From contig NZ_KQ948773.1 of NCBI RefSeq assembly GCF_001514205.1, positions 196,016-260,015 of the forward strand: 64,000 bases of DNA, read 5' to 3'. Below are positions 1 through 8,056 of this stretch, piece by piece (positions within the stretch are counted from its first letter, which is position 1; every line of letters begins with the position of its first letter). Made by a program: the position numbers and the translations under genes. Under the pieces are notes generated by a model. That model worked only from the letters and a program-made list of their open reading frames with translations, did no database searches and was not told the DNA's origin. This stretch comes from Streptomyces griseoruber (GTDB lineage: Bacteria > Actinomycetota > Actinomycetes > Streptomycetales > Streptomycetaceae).

Positions 1-252
1 GGCGATCAGGGGGGCCATGTGCAGCCAGCCCTCGCCCCAGCCGGCCAGATGGGCGCGCGGGAAGCCGGGGTCGGCGTACGCGTGCGAGGTCGGGGCGTCC
101 GCCGCCTTGTCGTAGAGCGTCTCGCGCGGGCCGACCAGCGTGAACGGGCCGCCGTACGTCGCGCACAGGTGGTGCCACATGCGGTAGCGCCACGTGTGTT
201 CGCCCGCGCTTCCGATCGTCATCGAGTCGCCTACGGGCATGAACCTGAGCAT
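1..252 (-). CDS. SGNH/GDSL-type hydrolase, C-terminal part beyond the left edge (partial)
   Basis: The reverse strand reads an open frame that runs off the left edge. Its first residues contain PVGDSMTIG, the block I motif of SGNH hydrolases in which the Ser of GDS is the nucleophile. The following residues (about 84 visible) fit an esterase/lipase-like secreted or cytoplasmic hydrolase, but the other blocks (Gly, Asn, Asp-x-x-His) lie outside the window. Two in-frame ATGs are possible, at 252 (MLRFMPVGDS) and 240 (MPVGDS); neither has a clear ribosome binding site. No signal peptide precedes the motif, so the visible start suggests a cytoplasmic or non-classically exported protein. Substrate cannot be told. 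Confidence 0.75.
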   Translation of the reverse strand, partial: MLRFMPVGDSMTIGSAGEHTWRYRMWHHLCATYGGPFTLVGPRETLYDKAADAPTSHAYADPGFPRAHLAGWGEGWLHMAPLIA

Positions 253-341
253 CCGCTCATGATGAGGGATCAAGGCGTCCCCTGGCGTGTGAGACCGGCC
301 ACGACGACGGAACGCCCGGGCGGGATGGCAGGCTTGAGGGC

Positions 342-1337
342 ATGCGCCGACCCTTCGCCGCCCGAGCCGGGGCCCTCCTCGCCGCCACCCTCCTCGTGGG
401 CGCCTTCGCCGTGCCCGCCTCCGCCGCCGAGGGCGACGACGGCTTCACCGTCAAGGATCCGCGCATCACGGAGTCCAGCGGCCTCGCCGCCTCCCACCAG
501 CACCCCGGCATCTACTGGACCCACAACGACCAGGACAGCGGCAGCTACCTCTACGCGGTCGACAGCAGCACCGGCGAGACCGTCGCGCGGATCACCCTGA
601 GCGGGGTGGGCCTGCAGCGGGACGTCGAGGCCATCGCCATCGGGCCCGACAACCAGATCTACGTCGGTGACATCGGCGACAACGACGGCGTGACCTGGCC
701 GTACGTATGGATCTACCGGCTGCCCGAGCCCAAGAAGCTCACCGACCAGACCATCCGCGCCACGCAGTACGTCGTGAAGTACACGGACGGGTCCCGTGAC
801 GCCGAGTCGATGATCGTCCACCCCAGGACCGGGCGCGTCTACATCATCGACAAGCACGAGGACGGCGGGCATCTCTACGAAGGGCCCGCCAAGCTGTCCG
901 CCTCCGGTACGAACGTCTTCAAGCCCGTCGCCACCGTCGACCTGTGGGCCACCGACGCCGCCTTCTCCCCGGACGGCACCCAACTCGCCGTACGCGGCTA
1001 CTTCGGCGGTATCCAGTACGACTGGAACGGCGGCGACCTCAAGCGCGAGGGCCGGCTCGACGTGCCGTTGCAGCGGCAGGGGGAGTCCCTCAGCTACTCC
1101 GCCGACGGCACCAAGCTGATGTACGGCAGCGAGGGCACCGGGAGCTCGGTGGTCGCCGAGGACGCGCCCGGCGGCGGGTCCGCCTCCAAGTCCCCTTCGG
1201 GGAAGGGTGGTTCGGACACCGCCTCCGACTCCTCCGGTTTCTCGGCGGCCACCGGGAGCGTCAAGTTCGGCGCCCTCGCCGTGGCCGTCGTCGTCGCCGT
1301 CTTCTTCGGCTTCCGGCGGCTGCTGCGCCGTAACTGA
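342..1337 (+). CDS. Secreted beta-propeller-like protein with C-terminal membrane anchor
   Basis: 331 residues. Residues 1-28 form a signal peptide ending near ASA, and the mature part reads as repeated propeller-like blades (ESSGLAASHQHPGIYWTHND, DVEAIAIGPDNQIYVGDIGDND, DAAFSPDGTQLAVRGY, LSYSADGTKLMYG). A Ser/Gly/Lys-rich stretch follows, then a hydrophobic segment (about 303-324) ending in RRLLRRN. This predicts a cell-surface protein tethered by its C-terminus and facing outward. There is no enzyme motif. The start is ATG with a GAGGG ribosome site. WD40/TolB-like actinobacterial surface proteins look like this, but no specific role is known to me. Confidence 0.75.
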   Translation: MRRPFAARAGALLAATLLVGAFAVPASAAEGDDGFTVKDPRITESSGLAASHQHPGIYWTHNDQDSGSYLYAVDSSTGETVARITLSGVGLQRDVEAIAIGPDNQIYVGDIGDNDGVTWPYVWIYRLPEPKKLTDQTIRATQYVVKYTDGSRDAESMIVHPRTGRVYIIDKHEDGGHLYEGPAKLSASGTNVFKPVATVDLWATDAAFSPDGTQLAVRGYFGGIQYDWNGGDLKREGRLDVPLQRQGESLSYSADGTKLMYGSEGTGSSVVAEDAPGGGSASKSPSGKGGSDTASDSSGFSAATGSVKFGALAVAVVVAVFFGFRRLLRRN

Positions 1338-1488
1338 GTCTCCCGACCGCGGCTCCCGCGGTGCGGCGGCGTCACCCGTCCGCGCCGTACCGCGCGACAG
1401 GGGTCCGGCCGTCCGGTCAGGCTGAGGTGTCCCGCGGGACGGGGGCGGACTCGGAACGCGGTCCCGCCCTCACCCTTTGGGAGACCCG

Positions 1489-2046
1489 ATGCGCGGTCAT
1501 GCCGTGCGCGCCGCGAGAAAACGCGTCGCTCGTCAACTCTGTCTGCTCGTCGCCGCCCTGGCCCTGACGGTGCCGGTGGGCCTCGCCGCCGCGCCGCCGG
1601 CCGCAGCCGCCGCCGTTGGCTTCCCGGCCGTCCATGTGCGCACCGCGAACCTGGCGCTGAGCGGTCAGATCACGGGCGCCGACGAGAAGATCGACATCAC
1701 CGGAAGCCTCTCCGTCACGGTCGTCACCAGAACGAACCCGGGCGGCGGCGGCACGGCCCGGATCATCAGCGCGCTGGGCCCCACGACCGGCGTGGGACGG
1801 ACGACCGGCGGGCGGTATCTGTTCGTCGGGGCGGACAGCAACGTGGTCGCCTGGCCGCCGGATCCGGTCGCGCCGCTGATCGCCTCCCCGGCCTTCCTCC
1901 AGATCAACCCGTACGTGCCTCCCCACCCGATCGTCCCCCCGCACCCGATCAGCTTCCTGAAGGTCGGCGTGGTCGTCTCCTCGGACGGGGAGATCGACGA
2001 CATCGTCGCGCTGCTCAACCTCATCGAGGATCCCGACAATCCCTGA
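1489..2046 (+). CDS. Small exported protein of unknown function
   Basis: 185 residues from ATG 1489, chosen because TTGGGAG lies five bases upstream; an in-frame TTG at 1477 would add four residues without a ribosome site. The N-terminus is basic, then strongly hydrophobic, and ends in an AAAAA-rich stretch around residue 38, which looks like a Sec or Tat-like signal peptide without twin arginines in the usual spacing. The mature part is rich in Val, Thr, Gly and Pro with a PYVPPHPIVPPHPIS repeat. No domain is recognised. It sits between the propeller protein and the cellulase but each has its own spacing, so it may be monocistronic. Confidence 0.6.
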   Translation: MRGHAVRAARKRVARQLCLLVAALALTVPVGLAAAPPAAAAAVGFPAVHVRTANLALSGQITGADEKIDITGSLSVTVVTRTNPGGGGTARIISALGPTTGVGRTTGGRYLFVGADSNVVAWPPDPVAPLIASPAFLQINPYVPPHPIVPPHPISFLKVGVVVSSDGEIDDIVALLNLIEDPDNP

Positions 2047-2141
2047 CCGGTGGTCCGACGGCGGCCCGGCATCGCGCCCGGTGCCGCCGTCCTCCTTGAC
2101 GCGCTCATGCAGTGCCAGTTTCCTGGGTGGTGCGCGGTGTA

Positions 2142-2155
2142 TGGGAGCGCTCCCA
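2142..2155. promoter_or_regulatory. CebR/CelR-type cellobiose operator
   Basis: TGGGAGCGCTCCCA is a perfect 14-bp palindrome 42 bp upstream of the cellulase start, and with the flanking A and T it is a 16-bp perfect palindrome. This is exactly the binding site established for the LacI-family repressors CebR (Streptomyces) and CelR (Thermobifida), which are released by cellobiose. It predicts cellulose-inducible control of the following gene. No other perfect copy was seen in the window. Confidence 0.92.
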
Positions 2156-2196
2156 TGAGTTCCGGGCCCGCGCCGCCCCCGAGAGGAAGCAACGTC

Positions 2197-3729
2197 ATGT
2201 TCCGCAACCTCCGCAGAGCGCTGTGCGCCGCCGCCGCGGCCCTGCTGCTCCCCCTGGCGGCGGGCGCGCAGTCCGCCCAAGCAGCCCCGGCCACCGCCGT
2301 GGCGGCCGACGCCGGTGCCGGGTACTGGCACACCAGCGGCCGGCAGATCCTCGACGCGGCCGGGCAGCCGGTCCGGATCGCCGGGATCAACTGGTTCGGC
2401 TTCGAGACCGGCAACTACGTCGTCCACGGCCTGTGGTCCCGCGACTACAAGAGCATGATCGACCAGATGAAGTCGCTGGGCTACAACACGATCCGCATCC
2501 CGTACAGCGACGACATCTTCAAGAGCTCGACCGTGCCCAACAGCATCGACTTCAGCAGCGGCAAGAACGCGGACCTGCAAGGGCTCGGCCCGCTCGGAGT
2601 GCTGGACAGGATCGTCTCGTACGCCGGTCAGGACGGCCTCAAGGTGATCCTCGACCGGCACCGCCCGGACGCGGGCGGCCAGTCGGCCCTCTGGTACACC
2701 TCGGCCGTCCCCGAGTCGACCTGGATCGCCAACCTGAAGTCCCTGGCGGCCCGTTACGCGGGCCAGTCCACGGTCGTCGGCATCGACCTGCACAACGAGC
2801 CCCACGACCCCGCCTGCTGGGGCTGCGGCGACACCGCGACCGACTGGCGGCTGGCCGCCCAGCGCGCCGGGAACGCCGTCCTGTCCGTCAACCCCGACCT
2901 GCTGATCTTCGTCGAGGGCGTACAGACCTTCAACGGGGTCTCCGGCTGGTGGGGCGGGAACCTGATGGGGGTCGCGCAGTACCCGGTGCAGCTGAGCGTG
3001 GCGAACCGGGTCGTCTACTCGGCCCACGACTACGCCACCAGCGTGGCCCAGCAGAGCTGGTTCAGCGATCCGACGTTCCCCGCCAACATGCCGGGGATCT
3101 GGGACAAGTACTGGGGCTACATCTTCAAGCAGAACATCGCGCCCGTGTGGGTGGGGGAGTTCGGTACCACGCTGGCCTCGACGGTGGACCAGAAGTGGCT
3201 GACGGCGCTGGTGAGCTACCTGCGGCCGACGGCGACGTACGGCGCCGACTCCTTCCACTGGACGTTCTGGTCCTGGAACCCCAACTCCGGTGACACGGGA
3301 GGGATCCTCAAGGACGACTGGCAGACGGTGGACACCGTGAAGGACGGCTACCTGGCGAGCGTCAAGGCGCCGGGCTTCCCCGGAACCGGCACCGGCGGAG
3401 GCGGAGGCGGGGGAGGCGGCGGAAGCACGGCCGCCTGCTCCGCCGCCTACACGGTCACCAGCGACTGGGGCGGCGGCTTCAACGCCGAGGTGAAGGTGAC
3501 CAACACCGGGACGACCGCGACCGGTTCCTGGAAGGTCACCTGGACCTGGAGCGGCGCCCAGCAGATCACGAACATCTGGAACGCGTCGTACACCCAGAGC
3601 GGGTCGACCGTGACCGCGGTGAACGCCTCCCACAACGGCACGATCGCGGCGGGCGCCTCGACGAGCTTCGGCTTCGGGGGCGCGCCCGGGGGCGGGGCGG
3701 TGCCCAGCGTGAGCTGCACGGCGACCTGA
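2197..3729 (+). CDS. Secreted GH5 cellulase with C-terminal CBM2 domain
   Basis: 510 residues. A signal peptide (about 1-36, ending AQA) is followed by a glycoside hydrolase family 5 catalytic domain (about 45-390). The acid/base Glu lies in HNEPHD (E201) and the nucleophile in WVGEFG (E321). A Gly-rich linker (about 393-410) joins a family 2 carbohydrate-binding module with its conserved Cys pair and surface Trp residues (SDWGGGF, WKVTWTW, IWNASY). The product should be an extracellular endo-beta-1,4-glucanase that binds crystalline cellulose. Start ATG 2197 follows GAGAGGAAG. Control by a CebR-type repressor is predicted from the operator just upstream. Confidence 0.93.
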   Translation: MFRNLRRALCAAAAALLLPLAAGAQSAQAAPATAVAADAGAGYWHTSGRQILDAAGQPVRIAGINWFGFETGNYVVHGLWSRDYKSMIDQMKSLGYNTIRIPYSDDIFKSSTVPNSIDFSSGKNADLQGLGPLGVLDRIVSYAGQDGLKVILDRHRPDAGGQSALWYTSAVPESTWIANLKSLAARYAGQSTVVGIDLHNEPHDPACWGCGDTATDWRLAAQRAGNAVLSVNPDLLIFVEGVQTFNGVSGWWGGNLMGVAQYPVQLSVANRVVYSAHDYATSVAQQSWFSDPTFPANMPGIWDKYWGYIFKQNIAPVWVGEFGTTLASTVDQKWLTALVSYLRPTATYGADSFHWTFWSWNPNSGDTGGILKDDWQTVDTVKDGYLASVKAPGFPGTGTGGGGGGGGGGSTAACSAAYTVTSDWGGGFNAEVKVTNTGTTATGSWKVTWTWSGAQQITNIWNASYTQSGSTVTAVNASHNGTIAAGASTSFGFGGAPGGGAVPSVSCTAT

Positions 3730-3737
3730 ACGGCGGA

Positions 3738-3762
3738 CGCCCGGCACCGAGGGCGCCGGGCG
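3738..3762 (+). terminator. Hairpin terminator after the cellulase gene
   Basis: An 8-bp perfect GC stem (CGCCCGGC at 3738-3745 with GCCGGGCG at 3755-3762) lies nine bases after the stop codon. There is no T-run, which is usual for Streptomyces. Confidence 0.55.
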
Positions 3763-3901
3763 CCCCCTGGGGTCCCTCGTCCAGCCGGTGGCCGTGTCAT
3801 CGGTCGAGGAGGCGTGACAGCCCCAGGTTCCAGCACTTCTCCTCGCGCGGCGGGGCCGGACGACAGCCCTCCTGGGGAGGGAGTTCGCCCGATCGCCCGC
3901 T

Positions 3902-4390
3902 TCAGCCCCGTACCGGCTTGAGCTGGTGGCCCGCTGCCTCCCGGCGTGGGCTGAGCATGCTCACCCCGTCGTAGTGACGGCCCCGGGTGTACAGGACGGG
4001 CGAGGCCACGAAGGTGACGAAGACGCCGATCACGCTGACCGGGAAGAGGACGGGGAGGGACTGGCCCTCGGGAAGCGTCTTGCCGCCCTCGTGGATCGCG
4101 TAGGCGAGGGCGGCCACGAAGAGGAGCACGGAGACCGCCGCGAGGGTGAGGAGAACGGCCTTGGTCCGGCCGGTCCGGGTCTCGTCGCGCACCTCGGCGA
4201 GCAACGAGGTCTCGCAGACCCCGCAGATGACCTCGACCGTCTGCTTGCCCGACTGCGGCCGGCGGACCCGCAGGAAGGTGTCGCGCCAGGTGATCGTGCG
4301 GGTGCGTGGCCGGATCAGGCCGCCGGTCACCCGGTCGCTGAGGATGTGCCGTACCGCGACCTGCACGGTGCCGGGTATGGGCCTGTTCAT
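3902..4390 (-). CDS. Small membrane protein with two transmembrane segments
   Basis: 162 residues from ATG 4390, preceded by GGGGAC-type purine-rich bases. The N-terminal half is soluble and contains a CGVC pair (VEVICGVCETSLL), resembling a zinc ribbon or redox pair. Two hydrophobic segments follow (about residues 92-112 and 126-147), then a basic tail. The family is unknown to me. It is convergent with the cellulase and divergent from the peptidase gene, so it is transcribed alone. Confidence 0.6.
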   Translation of the reverse strand: MNRPIPGTVQVAVRHILSDRVTGGLIRPRTRTITWRDTFLRVRRPQSGKQTVEVICGVCETSLLAEVRDETRTGRTKAVLLTLAAVSVLLFVAALAYAIHEGGKTLPEGQSLPVLFPVSVIGVFVTFVASPVLYTRGRHYDGVSMLSPRREAAGHQLKPVRG

Positions 4391-4645
4391 GTCCCCGCCG
4401 TCCCCTTTGGAGTGATCGTCAGTGTGCGGTGCGCGGCCACGGGGGTTCAACAGAGCGTGGGAGCCTTTGCCTTGACGTTGCGACAGCTTTCCGGTGCCGG
4501 TCGGACTCGCCGGCAGGCCTCCGGGCCAAATGAGTTCCAAATTTTTGGGCGAAAAGCTTCTTGCGGGCGTGCTTCTTCGGAAAGATCCCGCGAGGATCGT
4601 GAACTTTCCGGTCCTGCCGAACCCCCCATGCTGTGAAGGAACTTC

Positions 4646-6247
4646 ATGAGAAGAAGCACCGCCGTGCTGTGCGGCGCGACCGTCGTCCTGGCCGGATCTC
4701 TCACCGCCGTCCCGGCCGAGGCCGCCTCGTCGCAGTCCGCGCAGCCAGCGGCCCAGGCGGCGAGGGTCACCTGGAAGAAGTGCGCGACGGACGACTACCC
4801 GACGCTCCAGTGCGCGTCGGTGAAGGTGCCGTTGAACTACGCCAAGCCGAACGGCCGGAAGATAACCCTGGCCCTGTCCCGCGTCCCGCACACCGCGCGC
4901 AAGTACCAGGGCCCGCTGCTGGTCAACCCCGGCGGCCCCGGCGGCAGCGGACTGACGCTCGCCGGGTTCGTGGCGTCCTCGCTGCCCAAGGCGGTCGCGT
5001 CGCAGTACGACGTCATCGGTTTCGACCCGCGCGGCGTCGGCAAGAGCAAGCCCGCCCTGGACTGCAAGCCGGGCTACTTCAACCCGGTCCGCCCGGACTC
5101 CGTGCCCAGCACCGCCGCGATCGAGAAGGCCAACCTCTCCCGCGCCAAGGCCTTCGCCAAGGCCTGCGGCACCAAGTACGCGGACGTCCTGCCGTACATC
5201 GACACGGTCAGCGCCGTGAAGGACATGGACCGGATCCGCAAGGCGCTCGGCGCCAAGAAGATCAACTACTTCGGCTACTCGTACGGCACCTACCTGGGCC
5301 AGGTCTACGCCAAGCTCTTCCCGACCCGGGTGCGCCGGCTGGTCCTGGACTCGATCGTCGACCCCGGCGGGGTCTGGTACGGGGCCAACATCTCCCAGGA
5401 CTACGCCTTCGACGCCCGCCACAAGGCGCTGATGGCGTGGATCGCCAAGTACAACGGCACGTACAAGCTCGGCACCGACCCGGCCGCGATCGAGGCCAAG
5501 TGGTACGCGATGCGGGCCGAACTCGCCACGAAGCCGGCCGGCGGCGAGGTGGGGGCCTCCGAGCTGGAGGACATCTTCATCCCCGGCGGCTACTACAACG
5601 GCTACTGGCCCACCCTCGCCGAGGCGTTCGCCGCCTATGTCAACGACAAGGACGCCACCCCGCTGGTCAAGGCGTACGAGGGCATCGCGGCCATCGACGC
5701 CTCCGGTGACAACGGCTACAGCGTCTACACCGCCGTGCAGTGCCGTGACGTCTCCTGGCCCCGCGACTGGAAGCAGTGGCGCGAGGACAACTGGGCCGTG
5801 TACTCCAAGGCCCCGTTCATGGCCTGGAACAACGCCTGGTACAACGCGCCGTGCGCCTACTGGCCCACGAAGACGCTCAAGCCGGTGAACGTCGCCAACA
5901 GCAAGCTCCCGCCGGTCCTGCTGTTCCAGGCGACGAACGACGCGGCCACCCCGTACCAGGGCGGTGTCGCCGTCCACCGTCTGCTCAAGCACTCCAGCCT
6001 GGTGGTCGAGCAGGGCGGCGGCAACCACGGCATCACGCTGAGCGGCAACGCCTGCCTGGACAAGTACCTCGTCAAGTACCTCACCGACGGCACGGTGCCG
6101 CGCGGCAGCGGCACGGCCGACGCGGTCTGCAAGAAGACGGCCGACCCCAAGCCGGAGGCCACGACGCAGTCCGCCCTGACCGCGGACCGGTCGGCCGGCG
6201 CGACGTCCGCCGACACCCTGCACACCCTGGTCGGCGTCCGCGGCTGA
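4646..6247 (+). CDS. Secreted tripeptidyl aminopeptidase (alpha/beta hydrolase, MEROPS S33)
   Basis: 533 residues with a signal peptide (about 1-27, ending AEA). The alpha/beta hydrolase fold shows the oxyanion region LLVNPGGPGGSG, the nucleophile elbow GYSYGT (Ser212), a C-terminal Asp in NDAATP and the His in GGGNHGI. The C-terminal cysteine-containing TAP-like domain is present. Members such as Streptomyces Tap, SlpD and SlpE remove tripeptides from the N-termini of extracellular proteins. ATG 4646 has GAAGGA six bases upstream. A strong hairpin follows, so the gene is monocistronic. Confidence 0.88.
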   Translation: MRRSTAVLCGATVVLAGSLTAVPAEAASSQSAQPAAQAARVTWKKCATDDYPTLQCASVKVPLNYAKPNGRKITLALSRVPHTARKYQGPLLVNPGGPGGSGLTLAGFVASSLPKAVASQYDVIGFDPRGVGKSKPALDCKPGYFNPVRPDSVPSTAAIEKANLSRAKAFAKACGTKYADVLPYIDTVSAVKDMDRIRKALGAKKINYFGYSYGTYLGQVYAKLFPTRVRRLVLDSIVDPGGVWYGANISQDYAFDARHKALMAWIAKYNGTYKLGTDPAAIEAKWYAMRAELATKPAGGEVGASELEDIFIPGGYYNGYWPTLAEAFAAYVNDKDATPLVKAYEGIAAIDASGDNGYSVYTAVQCRDVSWPRDWKQWREDNWAVYSKAPFMAWNNAWYNAPCAYWPTKTLKPVNVANSKLPPVLLFQATNDAATPYQGGVAVHRLLKHSSLVVEQGGGNHGITLSGNACLDKYLVKYLTDGTVPRGSGTADAVCKKTADPKPEATTQSALTADRSAGATSADTLHTLVGVRG

Positions 6248-6263
6248 GCGACGCACGACCGAG

Positions 6264-6293
6264 AAGGGCGCCCGGTGTCCGCCGGGCGCCCTT
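6264..6293 (+). terminator. Rho-independent-type terminator after the peptidase
   Basis: A perfect 12-bp stem (AAGGGCGCCCGG with its complement) encloses a 6-base loop, starting 16 bases after the stop codon. Confidence 0.85.
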
Positions 6294-6394
6294 CCCCTGT
6301 CGGAGGACAGGACGCACCGCCCGAAATGCGAGGATATGCACATCGGTGGGGTCACGCTGTTCCCGAGCGCACCGAGACCGCCGAAGGAGCAGAC

Positions 6395-6778
6395 ATGACC
6401 CACGTGCCCGCCGACCTCCGCTACACCGACGAACACGAGTGGGTGAGCACCGGGTCCGACGGCATCGTCACCGTCGGCATCACCGACCACGCGCAGAAGT
6501 CGCTCGGTGACATCGTCTTCTTCGAGCTGCCGGACGTGGGCAGGAAGGTCGAGGTGGGCGACTCCGTCGGCACGGTGGAGTCGGTCAAGTCGGTGTCCGA
6601 GCTGTTCAGCCCGGCGGAGGGGGAGGTCGTCGAGGTCAACCCCGACGTCGTGGACTCCCCCGAGGACGTGAACAGCGACCCGTACGGGACGTGGCTCTAC
6701 AGGATCAGGCCCGCGTCGAAGGACTCGTCCAACGGGCTGCTCGACGCCAAGGCGTACCAGCAGCTCATCGGCGAGTAG
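6395..6778 (+). CDS. gcvH: Glycine cleavage system H protein (lipoyl carrier)
   Basis: 127 residues, full length for GcvH. The lipoyl domain motif ESVKSVSE carries the lipoylated Lys65, and the C-terminal DAKAYQQLIGE is typical. In the glycine cleavage complex GcvH shuttles the aminomethyl group between the P, T and L proteins. Here the gene stands alone, with no gcvT or gcvP next to it and with serC convergent, so it is either a second GcvH or a lipoyl relay protein. ATG 6395 has GAAGGAG eight bases upstream. No glycine riboswitch was recognised ahead of it. Confidence 0.92.
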   Translation: MTHVPADLRYTDEHEWVSTGSDGIVTVGITDHAQKSLGDIVFFELPDVGRKVEVGDSVGTVESVKSVSELFSPAEGEVVEVNPDVVDSPEDVNSDPYGTWLYRIRPASKDSSNGLLDAKAYQQLIGE

Positions 6779-6786
6779 CGAACGCC

Positions 6787-6822
6787 GAGGGGCGCCCCGC
6801 GGTGATCCGCCGGGCGCCCCTC
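6787..6822. terminator. Bidirectional terminator between gcvH and serC
   Basis: Arms GAGGGGCGCCC (6787-6797) and GGGCGCCCCTC (6812-6822) pair perfectly over 11 bp with a 14-base loop, between two convergent genes. Confidence 0.85.
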
Positions 6823-6843
6823 ACGATCATGGAGAAGCGGTGA

Positions 6844-7962
6844 TCAGAGCTTCTCGATCACATAGTCGATGCACTGCGTGAGCGCCTCGACGTCCGCCGG
6901 GTCGACCGCCGGGAACATCGCGACGCGCAGCTGGTTGCGGCCGAGCTTGCGGTAGGGCTCGGTGTCGACGATCCCGTTGGCGCGCAGCACCTTGGCGATC
7001 GCGGCGGCGTCGATCTCGTCCGCGAAGTCGATCGTGCCGATGACCTGCGAGCGCTTGGCCGGGTCGGTGACGAACGGCGTCGCGTGCTTCGACTCCTCGG
7101 CCCAGGTGTACAGGCGGGTCGAGGAGTCCTTGGTGCGGCCGGTGGAGAAGGCGAGACCGCCCTGGCCGTTGATCCACTCCAGCTGTTCGTTCAGCAGGAA
7201 GAGGGTGGCGAGCGCCGGGGTGTTGTACGTCTGGTTCTTGCGCGAGTTGTCGATCGCCGTGGGGAGCGAGAAGAACTCCGGGATGTGGCGGCCGGACGCG
7301 TGGATCCGCTCGGCGCGCTCGATCGCCGCCGGGGAGAACACGCCGATCCACAGACCGCCGTCGGAGGCGAAGGACTTCTGCGGGGCGAAGTAGTAGACGT
7401 CCGTCTCGGCGATGTCGACCGGGAGGCCGCCGGCGCCGGAGGTGGCGTCCACCAGGACCAGCGCGCCCTCGTCGGCGCCCTGGACGCGCTTCAGCGGGGC
7501 CGCGACACCCGTCGACGTCTCGTTGTGCGTGAAGGCGTACACGTCCGCGCCCGCCTCGGCCCGCGGCTCGGGGTGCGTGCCGGGGTCGGAGGAGACGACG
7601 GTGGGCTCCGCCAGCCACGGGGCGAGCTTGGCCGCCTTCGCGAACTTCGACGAGAACTCACCGAACGTGAGGTGCTGCGACTTGTTCTCGATCAGCCCGT
7701 GGGTCGCGACGTCCCAGAACGCGGTGGAGCCGCCGTTGCCGAGGATCACCTCGTAGCCCTCGGGGAGGGAGAACAGCTCGGAGATGCCCTCGCGCACCTT
7801 GCCGACCAGGTTCTTCACCGGAGCCTGGCGGTGGGAGGTGCCGAGGAGGGAGGTGCCGGTGGCGGCGAGGGCGTCCAGCGCCTCCGTCCGCACCTTGGAG
7901 GGGCCCGCGCCGAAACGTCCGTCGGCGGGCTTGATGTCAGAGGGAATCTGGATCTCAGCCAC
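6844..7962 (-). CDS. serC: Phosphoserine aminotransferase
   Basis: 372 residues, fold-type I PLP enzyme of the actinobacterial SerC group. The PLP lysine is Lys196 in APQKSFASDGG, and the substrate and cofactor region GNGGSTAFWD and HNETSTG are present. It converts 3-phosphohydroxypyruvate and glutamate to 3-phosphoserine in cytosolic serine synthesis. The neighbouring gcvH gives a weak glycine/serine theme. Start ATG 7962 begins MAEIQIPSDIKPADGRFG, typical of the family. Confidence 0.95.
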   Translation of the reverse strand: MAEIQIPSDIKPADGRFGAGPSKVRTEALDALAATGTSLLGTSHRQAPVKNLVGKVREGISELFSLPEGYEVILGNGGSTAFWDVATHGLIENKSQHLTFGEFSSKFAKAAKLAPWLAEPTVVSSDPGTHPEPRAEAGADVYAFTHNETSTGVAAPLKRVQGADEGALVLVDATSGAGGLPVDIAETDVYYFAPQKSFASDGGLWIGVFSPAAIERAERIHASGRHIPEFFSLPTAIDNSRKNQTYNTPALATLFLLNEQLEWINGQGGLAFSTGRTKDSSTRLYTWAEESKHATPFVTDPAKRSQVIGTIDFADEIDAAAIAKVLRANGIVDTEPYRKLGRNQLRVAMFPAVDPADVEALTQCIDYVIEKL

Positions 7963-8056
7963 GCAGGGAGGTTAGCCGGTGCGGGAAACCTCGGCGAAAC
8001 CTCGTCCGTCGGGTGAGACGGTGTTTTCCAGCAGGTGGGCTGATTGGGTGGACGGC

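Noticed and set aside
6247..6394. Glycine riboswitch ahead of gcvH
   Set aside because: The 100 bp before gcvH show a terminator and a short leader but not the two-aptamer pattern.
3902..6490. 862-codon minus-strand open frame across the peptidase gene
   Set aside because: Antisense shadow of the aminopeptidase gene; only its C-terminal 162 codons (from ATG 4390) resemble a protein.
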